A stretch of DNA of 64,000 nucleotides from Sipunculus nudus (Eukaryota > Annelida > Sipuncula > Golfingiida > Sipunculidae): contig CM049311.1 in NCBI GenBank assembly GCA_026874595.1, positions 64,769,953 to 64,833,952 on the forward strand, written 5' to 3'. The position numbers and the translations under genes are program-made. Under the pieces are notes generated by a model, which worked only from the letters and a program-made list of their open reading frames with translations, did no database searches and had not been told where the DNA came from. Positions 49,300-62,020 of the stretch are shown here, piece after piece. Each line of letters begins with the position of its first letter. Positions within the stretch are counted from its first letter, which is position 1.

Positions 49300-51370
49300 A
49301 TTTATCTGACATTTAATTTCATGCTGATTCTGTATTGTCACTCTGATGATACTCAAGATACGGATAACATTCGGGATACAATTATTTCAGTTTTCACGAA
49401 AGTTTTGCCAAGTAAGGAACAAAATGACGCAAAGAAATCGAAAGCGTTTTAAATATTAATTCATGAATATAGGTATCATAGATAGCGTTGAATTCCATAC
49501 TATTAACGTTTCAGATCAAAAGATATCCAGTTTTATGATCTTTTTTGCTTGTTCGTAAAGCGTGGTACTTAATTGTATGATCACGTCACGTAAATAAAAC
49601 ATGGCGTCTTACTAAGATCAATTCAACTGGCGCCCGTCCAACTGACACGTAAAGCGAGGGATACATTGGCAGTTCGAATGTTTGCTCAGAGTGATTAGAG
49701 TAATCGTTGCTAATCAGTCACTTCACACCTGACGCGTGTCCCGGCGCGGAAGGCCATGCCCTAATTACTGATGACCAGCCAGTCGGAGTAGTAAGCCACG
49801 CCTACTTTTGTTTGACAGTTCTTGCGATGTCATTTCATGTTAAAATTTCGTCTTTTTCACCATGACAAACCATTCAATTTTCAATTTTGTTTATGGACCA
49901 ATTCAGAACAGAATATGTAATGAAAACATACGACATAATGTTGTTGATAAAAGTGAAATACAAATAATTTATAAAAAAAGTTGGTGATTCAAAAGGGATT
50001 TTACATAACAAGTAGAGTTTTATAGTATTTTATTGAAGGATAGTTCCAAATGTAATCTAGATGCGATAAAAAAGCAGGATTTTACACGAACATATGCTCA
50101 GTCAGACGGAGTATATAATGTTAATGTTTACAAAGCTAAGAAAAAGATTATTAAGAAGTAGACAAACGGTTTTAGGACGAAATATTGGCAGACAGCATAT
50201 TATTTAAAGCAGAAAGCACTATAATTCCTATAAATTAAACAAACCTGGTATGTGAAAAGATCCCGTTAAGTATAGTTTAATTAAATGTTTTTCTACAAAT
50301 CTGATATTTCTGGTTGAACGGCATCATAATGACCACCCTTCTGATGGCCAAGTTTCTTTACATTTTCAATGCATATTTACCTAGATTTAGGAAGTATTTA
50401 TTGATCGTTCGGTCCTTATTATACCACCTGACTGGGTTTAATCAATATGCCTGTTATTGCTTAATCAATAATGTCTTATATACGCCAGTCATACATTTGT
50501 GCTATACCATCATTTTAATTGTTTGCATCTTAGAATCTAACCTCTCTGGGTTGAATTTAATCGCTTTACCAGTTCTTCGTATTTTTTTGCCCTATTTCCT
50601 GGCTTATATTGTGTACTATGACAATATTTTTGTCAGATGGTATCCTTTGTTACTTAGCTTCTTTCGACTAAATATCTAATACATCTAACGAAAAAGAACG
50701 GTCTCCTCTTTATGATTTTCCCACTCTATGTTGTTTTCTTATAATCTAATGTTCAACGTTTGCTCCTAATGCCCTTCGGAGATACGATATTTTGTTCAAA
50801 AATCTTATTTTGGTTCTCTTTCAGATAGTTAATTCTAGTATTATTCCTTCATTATTGTTGTGGGGCGTGACAATAACCCCTAGCTTTTCCCATGTCTCTC
50901 TATAAGGTGAATTTACATCTGGTATATTTTCCATTTATCATTTGTAATTTTCCCATTATTTTTCATCCAAAAACATGACAAACATGGTAACTGCCTTTTT
51001 CTTATCTTATCAACAAAGTCAGCGTCACATGTAATTATGCAATTCAACCCGCTTCTGTCATATTTTTCCTTTCGTTGTTTTGGTATATTATGCTTCATTG
51101 ACACGTGCTTTCTAGTACTAATGGTTCCATCTTTCATATATTAATGCTACGAATCGCGAACTGGCCTAAAACACACTAAACTAAGTCGACAGATAAACAC
51201 AAAAATCATATTACACAGATGATAATAACAATAATAAAAATTCAGGATAGATTAAAAGAAAAAAACACCTCTGACACCCTGTTGTATCAGAGCACATAGT
51301 CTCAGTGATATGAACACCACATGCGTGTATTTACATATCAATATCATGACAGCATTGGAAATGAAGTCGT
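49300..51370. other. intergenic, no gene recognised
   Basis: A GC-richer patch lies at 49600-49800. A 121-codon hydrophobic frame at 50314-50679 shows no family motif. Confidence 0.4.
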
Positions 51371-51372
51371 TT

Positions 51373-51429
51373 TTAATCCTGCTTCACTTCAGTCACCCCT
51401 AGGTAGGTTTGATTCCGTTTCTCAATAAC
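51373..51429 (-). CDS. possible cytoplasmic-tail exon of the lectin/SRCR/EGF receptor
   Basis: After a good acceptor (ATTTACAG) the minus strand reads VIEKRNQTYLGVTEVKQD and stops. The YLGV tyrosine motif would suit a receptor tail. A second candidate segment at 51513-51572 reads DPDVFDGYGYSFKRSQKIK. The reading phases do not join to the transmembrane exon or to each other under simple GT-AG splicing, so assignment to the receptor is tentative. Confidence 0.3.
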   Translation of the reverse strand, partial: VIEKRNQTYLGVTEVKQD

Positions 51430-52067
51430 CTGTAAATAAGGATAAATCAATTGCATGCAGAAGTGGTACCCGGGAAGGAAAACTGAATAAAAAAAGGACG
51501 AATCATCTAAACCAGATTTAATTTTCTGGCTCCGCTTAAAGGAGTAACCATAGCCATCAAACACGTCGGGATCTTATGAACATGTACAAAGATGTATAAA
51601 ATCATGATACTCATGAATATTTATTGATATTTATGAATATTCATGAAGTTCGATAGGCACACAATGACGTTTCTTAAAGTTACAGTTTAAATACTTCCTT
51701 AAAACGAAGCTTTAAAGAATCCAATGAATGCTTTCCGAATGATCTTCGCGATTATTATTTCAAAGTTTTCCTAATGCATTTTCTTCTTTTTCATTTTTGT
51801 ATATTCAAAAATATATTAACAAGGGCCTTTACAACACTCCAGTCTGGATGTGTTACTGCTGACTTTTAATTAGAATATTTAAATAAGCAGTTTGTTAATA
51901 ACATAGGTACACAAAGCTCTGCAGTTTTGTGTGTGTGTAATAATACCCAGGCAAATTTAAGAATACAGCCAGGATTCTTATCTTCCTGTTTAAGAAATAT
52001 TTCAAAATTTTGGCCCAAGGTTAAACTTTATTAATTAAAACATGGAATTGAATGGAGATGTAATGTC

Positions 52068-52243
52068 TCACCGTTTTCTGTAGTAAAACCTTTGGACCAC
52101 ATTAGCGGCCACCCCTAGGACGGCTGTTAAAACAGCCACGGACAGAACAGGATACACCCAGCCGGCCACTTGACAGTCTGACTGCTCTGAGGTTTGTGCC
52201 TGGGGTGAGCCGCTTGTATCATTACAGCCAGGGTCCTTCAGGA
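52068..52243 (-). CDS. receptor exon: juxtamembrane and transmembrane segment
   Basis: Reads VLKDPGCNDTSGSPQAQTSE, then VAGWVYPVLSVAVLTAVLG and VAANVV followed by QRFYYRKR and TGA. A hydrophobic stretch followed by a basic cluster is a typical type I stop-transfer sequence. The TGA overlaps a perfect donor (G|GTGAGA), so splicing into further tail exons is possible. Confidence 0.7.
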
Positions 52244-55200
52244 CTAAGATTAAGCAGTCATATAAGTAAAACGCATACTTTCCATTTAATCAATTTTCTC
52301 TAAATATTCATAACCAGGTTAACAATAAAAGTCATGAAGAAACCAACGGAGGAAGAGTTACCAGACACAAAAGCTGAACAATTTACAACAAAGCCCCGTA
52401 TAATGAAAAAAGAAAAGAAAAGAATAAGTGACTGGTGTTCATGGCTATACCATGTATGAACCTAAATGCAAAAACCATGTTCGAACATTCATATCAAGAT
52501 TAGATCAGAATGAATGCTAGCTCTCTTACATGCGGAGTAAATACTCGTAGTTTTGTCCATCCTACGATAAGACGTTATACCAACCACCTCAGCGGACTGT
52601 TGAGCCAATAAATACACTTACCTAGGTCACAAAATTCGCCTGTATATCCCGTCATGCATTCCCCATTCAGACATTTTCCATTTATAACATTGCAGTGTCC
52701 GTCAGCACACTTTCCACACTCATTAACGCACGATTCGCCCCAAGAACCAGCAGGGCAGTCTATAAAAACAAATTATAAATTATTTCTCATATTGCTCAGG
52801 CCATTATGGCCTGTGCTACTGATGCAAACCAACATTGATAATTAGAAAAATGCGTTAAATACTAAAACTGAGTATTAAAATACTGTTCTTTGACCCCTCA
52901 ATGTTCCTAGTATCAGGTTTTGAACGACTGATTCTTAAGACCGCCTTTCTGTCCTTTCAATAGTGTGTTCAAATGTGTGTACAAGTAAAGTGTTTCATTC
53001 TGAAATCGGTGAGAAATACCACGGCCCTTCCCCTTGACCAGCCACTTCCAGCACGATCACAGATCACGCCTTACCTTCGTTACACCTTGGACCCTGGTGA
53101 CCGGCCGGGCATTTTGTCACTGTACAAGTACCGTCAGTTGGGTTACACGACCTGTTGTAACAATTTTCACAACTTTCCGTACAGTTCATGCCCCATGTTC
53201 CAGAAGTGCACACTGAGAAGGAGACAGAAAGTATAACATTCCATTCTCATGACATTTATCAAATATTTACAAATAGAAAAAAAGGTCAGCATAAAAAAAT
53301 TGTGTATTTAAAGCTTTTATATTTAGTGGTTTAATGATAACTAAGTGCTCTGACGTTATAAATACGTGTGCATCAGTTGGTTTACAAAGATGAAACGTTG
53401 ATCAAATTTTCTGTATTTAATATAGGCGTATGGTTTTTTTAAGCAGAAAAGGATTTTGCAGGAACATTAGATGAAAAGTAACAACCTTCCTAGTTGATTG
53501 GTGAAAAATAGTATACCATGAACCATATCCGAAATGACTCTGAGGGAATCTACTACTAATGATGTTGGTGTTATTACCTTGGTCACATCTCCGCCCAAGA
53601 TATCCGGGTTTACAGCCTGTCTCGGAACAAAAACCGTCCACAACCGAACATTTCTCGTCTGCGCATTCGCCACATTCGTCACTACAGTCTATACCATAAT
53701 GCTGGTGATCACATGTCACTACCTGGTAAACAGCTTTGAACATACTTATCTGGCTTACCTTTCAAGGCGCGTGCAGCATTATGCATACGGATCCTAAATA
53801 CGAGCCGCAAAAGACGGTTAAGATTTATTAATTTCTTACCCGGTTTGAGAAAGCTTAAAATAAAACACAGCATTAATGAAAAGTAAAACTAGGCTTTCGG
53901 GAGGACGAAATTCTAATTTATCTGAATTTTGCAATATCAAATAAATTCTTTTTAACATAACAAACATAATGCTAATTCTACCTGCGGATCCCGTGGCGAT
54001 TATGTGAGTTGAGAATAATCGCCGGATCGTAACTATTAGAATCTTTCTTGGTTTTCAATATTTCTTAAGTTTTACATTTTCTGCTGAGATAACACTGAAA
54101 TGGCTCTAGTTCACAAAATCGATCACCTTGGGCTCAGTCAAATCAATAGCGCAAGCAAATATCATCATAGTTAGGGAAAGTGCTTGATGAGTTTAAAAGT
54201 AGCAAAAACAATGGACAGCCTTTGAGTTTAGTGAGCTGTACAAGTAATCTGAAAAAAATCTTACCTGTTGTTTAGTGTGGTAACATGCATAAAGAAAAAT
54301 GCATTTCAGATTGGTAACATGTCTAAAGAAATGGTCTGCTCTGAGACTTTGGTACGATACTCAAAGAAGTTATGAGTTGGGTAAGATGTTCAAAGAAATG
54401 GTTTACTGAATGAGATCGGTAAGATGCACAGAGATGATGGTTATAGCTCACAGATTAAAGATCATCATGAATTAAGTTAAGATTATCAGGGAGATTTCTC
54501 CAAAACTGCCCTTGATGTCACTTTAGAAATTTTAAGGTCATATGGATACCATTTTTGCCCTGTTTGATTCTGGGTGCTCAAAACCATGTTTTTGACCCAT
54601 AGTTCGCACTATATACGTCGCCATGATTTAATTTAATTTTTTTAAGGAGAATCGCTTAGGACCGCCCTGGATCTTCAATTAGGAGTTTCTACGTCTAACG
54701 GTTACGGTTTGTGTCTTCATTTGAAGTTCGAAACAATTGTGAAAAATTCGTAAAAATTAGAAAAAATGGCGAGTCCAGCCCTCAGGAACTGATGAAACGT
54801 CCCATGATAAGTATACATGGAAAGAATCATGGTAATCAATGTGTTAGATATTCAGATCCTGGAGCTTTTGTATCATAATATTCATTAATTTGCGGTACAC
54901 AAACAGGCCTCATTACTCAGGTCACGGTGACTCATTTCAGGTGTCAAAGGGGATCTTTTCAAGATTGATATTGAGAAAGATAATTATAGATCTACCGCTT
55001 ACGATTTGTACCCTGTTAACGGACGGACGGTCGGACGAGTCACAAAGAGGGATCGCTATAGCTCAAAACTAAACTGAGCAGAACTTTTCTGCAGTGGCAT
55101 TTGGTTTAAAAGCAGCAAAATCAACTGGAACTCGAGAACTCCTACAATGGAATTATCTGCAAATAGATCTTAAGAAGACCCACAGAGAGATGACTTTCAC

Positions 55201-58099
55201 AGTATATTCGATGAGACTTTCTTTGGTATAAACACTAAACTGAGGATATAGAACTCTAAAGAGAATAGAAGACATTGTGAGCCTTGAAAGACATCAATTA
55301 TAGAAATGTAAAGCAATGCAAGCTTGTGTGTATTTTATGTTACATGACCAACCTTGCTGCAGGTTACATTTGTCTGAGGGTTGGGACATATGAATGTAGT
55401 TTCGTCTTGTTCAAAGCATCGATTTCCGTCTGGAAGTCCATCTGAACATCCCACAAGATATTGTGTTAGATTATCGGAACCTGTAAAGCAAAATGTTATA
55501 TTTTCTTTTTAAACGCGTGGAGTCATGCATCAAAATATAAGTATAACGGATGAAAGAATACAACAACTTGAGAATTGTGATCGATAGATGTCTGATAAAA
55601 TTCATGAATTATGGATCAATAAACGAAAATAATCATCCATGTAAGAAGCGTTTATATTTCTGTGAAATAAAAACGGTTCATGGGTAGGTGCAAATGATAC
55701 ATTATAAAAGTATTGATAGATTCAGCTAAAATTTAAATAATGAAACAATACATCCCTCTCTCTTCCTGGGAGAATATCACCATATGATGAGGAACGTTTT
55801 GTAGTTGTCGACAAGCCACTTGACTGTCCACAGCATCGAAATTCCGGTCACACACGTAGCGCCATTCACCAGAGTGAAATACCTGCAGCATTCCGCGGTA
55901 GAACGTCGTCACGTGACCTCTACCACTGGATCCACCTGTCGTCTGGAAGATATGAGTTACCTTTTTTTTAAATTCAAATCGATTGCACTCTCTAGTGTGA
56001 TTATAATTTGCATCAGTTTAAAAAAAACCGCTTTCTTAGAAAAGTGTATCATGTCGGCAAAAATTCACTGACTTTTTAATATGATCGGTTAATACCTACC
56101 TGATTGTATTTGAAGGAACATGTTATCCTCACTGCTTGGTCAAGTCCGCATGTATGTTGACCCCAAGGCCCGTGAGGGCAGTCACTGAGAGTACTTTCGT
56201 TTCCGGAGCATCTGACGTCATCAATCCAGAAGGTCTCTAATTAACATTCAGAAACATTCAGTTTATATTAGACTGATACATTTATATTCCATATTACATC
56301 ATATTTTTTCACCTAAGAGCACAACCCGTCTTATCGGCGGACACAGTAGCTACTTTGAAGACCATATACCGTGATTAATATTTGAATGCATAATAAGTCT
56401 GAGAAGTAGTGACAAAGTTCAGGTCAATAACCTGTTTATATATAAAATATAAGTTTTATCTGAATTTACCATATATACATCCATAATTACATACAAAAGA
56501 TAACATATAAAATGTCGGAATCGTATACAAGGTGATCAAACTTACAATACATTTTCACTTATATTTTTCATATGGGAAGCTGATGTTTCACAAAAAACTA
56601 GAATATCAGCAGAAGCTGACAAAAGCCCTCAGCCGAAAGAACAGTGTTTAAAGGTGGTAACAGTAACAAGTACTAAATATCTGTTCTCACATGGATGTAT
56701 ATCTGTACATGTCTCAGTTATAAATTTAATTTGGAGAGGTATGTACCATGATTCATAATTAATCCACCAAATGCTTCCTGAAAAATAAGCTTCTAAGTTT
56801 TATTCTATTATAAGCTCTGTGACCTTGAAAAGTAGGTCAAGGTCACCCATCTTCGAACTTGACCGAGATTTTGTCGATATACATCTTCACCAAAGAAATA
56901 AAATTCCTATTGTGAATCCTTTTAGAGATATCTCGCTCACAAGGCCAAAGTTGAAAAATCCAAGAAAAATTCATTAAAAATCAGAAATTGTAGGTGGCGC
57001 CCCCAAACTTGTGCAGCAGTTACAGACCATCAGTCCCTATGATCATAGTAAGTATTGTGAAAATCCACCCAATGGTTCCTGAGAAATAAGCTTCTAAATG
57101 TTTTTTTCTATAATCAGCTCTGAAACGTAGAAAAATAGGTCAAGGTCACCCATCTTCGAACTTGACCGAGATTTTGTCAATATACATCTGTACCGAGGAA
57201 ATAAAATTCTGGCGGAGAATCCTTTTCAAGATATCCCGCTCACAAGCCCAAAGTTGAAAAATCTGATAAAAATTCATAAAAAATCAGAAATTGTAGGTGG
57301 CGCCACCAAACTTGTGAAGCAGGTACAGACTATCAGTCCAAACAATCATAGTAAGTTTTGTGAAACTCCACCAAATGGTTCCTGAGTAATAAGCATCTAA
57401 GTGTTTTTCTATAATCAGCTCTAAAATGTAGAAAAATAGGTCAAGGTCACCCATCTTCGAACTTGACCGAGATTTTGTCGATATACATCTGTACCGAGGA
57501 AATAAAATTCTGGCGGAGAATCCTTTTCCAGATATCCCGCTCACAAGGTAAAAGTTAACGGACGCCGGACGGACGGACGGACAGCTTGATTGACGACAAT
57601 AGCCCATCAGCCTAAGTGCTGAGGGCTAAAAAGTGGAGGTAGGACTTGGAAAATTACCCGATTTCACGGAGCAGACGTAATGCTTTTCACCACTGCATCC
57701 GGCATCGTTCCATTTCCCGTTCGTATAGATTTCTCCACAGAACCTTCCCGTTCCTCGGTTTGGTTCGCCACTGCCCCAGTTAAAGTAGGTTGCCTGAAAT
57801 AGGTTATATTGTAACATGCACTTAACCCTTCAATCTGCAGTTGTAAATGGAAACGTCCCATTGAAATTATTCTTTTTTTTTTTAAATTTTTGTGCAAGTT
57901 TGTTCCCATCACAGACCGAAAAACAGGGTATATTTTAACGTGCAATTGACATCTGTTGTAAAAAAATGAAAGTCAACCTTTATATCCATTAGTATGCATA
58001 TATTATTAGCACAGTTTGTCCATTTCTCAAAATTTCTAAAATGTGACTTTGTATGTGTTATGCGTGTTTTTTTTTCAAATTATGACACGCTACTCAGGG

Positions 58100-58146
<47 letters not shown>

Positions 58147-61100
58147 CATATTTGTCATATATATTCCTTAGTGTATGCTTTTTATGTGTATTGGCTATCT
58201 TGACATAACAACTTTGACTATTTCTACTAAAATTTGAAAATTTGAGCGTTATTCTGCTTAAAATGATTTGCTTCTTGTGACTAGTCTCCCTCCCCGGATG
58301 GATTGTCGCCTGTTGCTTTGTCTTTGATGTACTTTTATGGGGCAGCAGCGTGCTCTTATCGAAACCTGACAGATTTATTTCTCCGAGTCTCTCCGAACTG
58401 CTCACGCTACACCCCGGATGTCACCGGTTGCATGGCAAAATCAGGGATATAGTATATATATAAAAAAAGTAGTTAAGCACTGACCTAAATATTAGCACTT
58501 ATGAAATTATCCTGTACATCTCCAAAAACGTTTAGATATTTAATAACTGATTTGTATAAATACTAAGCGATAGCAGATACAGCAACTAGAAGCTCTACAA
58601 ACCTGCATATAGGTCAAGCCAAGATCTTGCTAATAGCCAGATGCGCATTCGTTTTCAGACGGTATACGTCTGATTGTTCAATATTGATATTTACTTGTAC
58701 TTAAAATGATTAACAGCTAGAGCGTATATGCATGAAGACGGATTCCGGCTATTGCTGTTTAATTAGTTTTAAGGTAGAGAAAGCCTGAAATATGTTGCAC
58801 TGCTAAGCAATTTACATAATCAAAAACATAATGACCATTTGAAAAAAAAAAAAAAAAAACAGATAAAGACATCAGTTAACCATGAATGTGCATAATATCT
58901 GGCCTTAAATAGTAGCCTGCTTTACCAAGTGGCCGGGTCAGAATAATGTTTTTAAAAAAATGAACGCCTGCCTTAAATTGCTGAAGTATATGGTACCATA
59001 ATAAGATGGGTGACTTTTGGGTAGCTAAACTAACATAGATAATATCGATAATATTAAGAATCAATCCTAATTTCAAGGTAGCCCATGTCATTGGCTCATT
59101 GGCAAATGCCTGGTTAACATGCACTCTTACAGTTTTCTTAAGAATGACAAAATGTATGTTTATATGATAATAATGAACATGTATTATAAATAGTTATTCC
59201 TATTCCAAATCAGACAACAAAAGGTTTCCGTGCGGTAAATATTTTGTACTCCTGAGTGTGTGTGTGTGTGTTTTAGCCAGGGGGGATGCGGATGACTCTT
59301 ACCTTTTTAACGTCTGTATGACACATTTCGAATATATTAGCGTTTTTATGACACATTTCAAATATATATACTTAATCACATTTCAAATATTAAATTAAAT
59401 ATAAGGTTTTAGAAAATACGGTATTATGTTTCCAGTATATGTTAATTCTGAACCAGGTTTAAATATATTTCATGTAGTAAACTCATAATTGGAACGAAAG
59501 TCTATATTTTATTATATTACTTTATTTTTGAAGTTTTAGAAAATAAGGTATTATGTTTCCAGTATATGTTTATTCTAAACCAGGTTTAGATATATTTCAT
59601 AAAGTAAACTAATAAATGGAACCAAAGTCTATAATTTTATTTATAACTTTATTTCATTTGCAATATATATTATAAATAATTTTCGTTGAATTTGGGGGGG
59701 GGAACAGGGGGGTTATATTGACAATATCCCATGACCAAAAAGGGTGTGTGTGTGTGTGGGGGGGGTATATATATACCCCGATCCCCCTATATTAACGCCC
59801 CTGAGAGCGGTCCAATGCGGACCGTACCTGTTTTGATGGAGCACTCATGTAAACTCCCAGAGTCTCTGTTTCCTCCAGATAGAACCATGACGACCTATAG
59901 AGGAAACTCGTGACGTATGCATTCTGTTCCGGTCCCGTTATCTCAGCGAGGGTCGCTCCGATGTTATCACACCAAAACTTAGCTCTATCCCAAGAGACTG
60001 AACTCTTGATGAGCTTGTAGCACATGCCTTTCATACCTCCGTAGCCGTCAGGACAACCTGTCAGTCATATATTAGAAACTGTGAAATCAGGCATTTCAGG
60101 AAATGTTTAAGAATTTTTGATTCAATCATTTCACGAAATGACTTAACTTTCAGGGCATTTCGGGTCATGACTGAAAACTGGTTATCATTATTACACATTT
60201 GCTTGATGTGTTTTAGGCAAACAGTGTGACAGATTATTTTCATACAAAAGTACTATATTTTGCAAAACAGTCAGTAACATATAAATATAAACATTTTATA
60301 CGACGGCAGTTGCATATATGTGAATGGAAACATTCTTCATATTTCCATACACATATTTTACATAAAGTTTTGCTTATAGCTCAAGGTTAAGACCTGTTCA
60401 CCATTAGGTAAAGTAAAATAATTCTTTCTCTATATTCAATTCGAAATTTAATATTTCGCAAAATTCAAATTACCGTAAAGAACCGTGAAAAAAAGACATA
60501 CATTGTAATCACTTATGTAACAATGTATTAAAAGTATATGAAATATGTATATGCAAGTGTGAAATACAAAGGTCTAGCGTCAGAAATGACCGTTAATTTA
60601 GGTAACTAAGATGCGTCTTGTTTAAAACACAACTAACTTTAAAACCTCATCTAAACTCTGAGTTATAGTTATACGTCCTACGACAAATGCGAGTGTTAAT
60701 ATTATCATTTCAGGAATCAAGTTTTATTGTCATGTTGAATTACCTTTGATGATTTGTCCTGTCGCAGGCTCCGTGGTACTGTGCCCCATAGGAAGTGAAT
60801 TATTACATACCGGTCTTGAGTCTGTAGCCAGCAGACCGTTACGACTGTGACACTTGTAAGTCAAGGTGGAATTGGTTCTTTGGATGGTTCCTTGCGTCAC
60901 TTCCTCTACTCTAACGAGTCTAACATCTCCTGACTTTTGAAAAAATATACTTCAAAAGTGCGCGCATGATTGTAAAAGCAGGATATCTTAATACAAGTCT
61001 CGGACAAGAATCATGGGCACAGGATATGGAGCATTTTAAATATTGCCAAAGGATTACATTCCGGAACATTAACATTAACGTTGTTGTTAATGATTTAGTC

Positions 61101-61977
61101 TTTATGTTTCATTTGCAATGTCATAAAACATGAAAGAGAAAATGTGTGGCTTAAACTGAGGTGCATCGCCTTATATAAACAAATGCTTCCAACAGATCAA
61201 AAATATAACCTAAAACCAGGATCGTTTTGAGTAGTGGCGTGAAGCTGCTCCCCTTTCTGAAAGAAGATGCTGAAAAAAAACCCATCGACTTTGAAGTCAA
61301 TAAAAAATAATTTTTGTAATCCATAGACAATATACATACATTTGAATATTTACCTGACCTATGTAAAATTTAGAATACAATAATCCTTTTAGATGAATGT
61401 TTTGATTCAGTTCTTTTACTGAAAATTAATGGGAAAATGTTATATATTTTATATATAGTTCACAATGGGGGGGGGGGGGGAGGGGGGGATATTCCTTGAA
61501 CCTCGATCTTGTCCTCCAACCTGAAGATGAAACAAATTTTTTCACATTTTAGATGCTATAAACAGTTATTGCACTAAAGTTCAAACTGGCAAATACTACT
61601 GGAAATTATAAAATTTGCTGGGGCGTGACGTATCCAGAATAACCTATAAAAACACGAAGTTTTGTCAAAACCTTGTAGGAACCACTGTACCAGTTGCATA
61701 TGTGGCCTGACACATCGCTTGCCCATCCGGAATCCACCCGCTTGTGATCCACAAATTTGTAAATTTATCAAAGTAAGCCATCATCTTACAGGACATTTTT
61801 TTCTGATTTTTAGTTGAATCTTTGTCTTCCTCTGTCTTTGGTTTCAAAAGCAGACATAACCTTAATTCCCATACATTATCACCTGATCATGGCTCAGTGC
61901 TGTAGCACATAATAACATAACGACACCAACCGTTTGTTAACAATTCACATCTGATGATTATGATAGCATGAAAAAAC

Positions 61978-62020
<43 letters not shown>

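Noticed and set aside
50314-50679. 121-codon hydrophobic frame
   Set aside because: AT-rich DNA readily gives hydrophobic frames. No motif, splice context or homologue recognised.
61574-61847. Possible extra receptor exon on the minus strand (ICNWYSGSY or LWITSGWIPDGQ reading)
   Set aside because: No reading frame has both good splice sites and a recognisable domain, and exon 1 already joins exon 2 in phase 0 without it.
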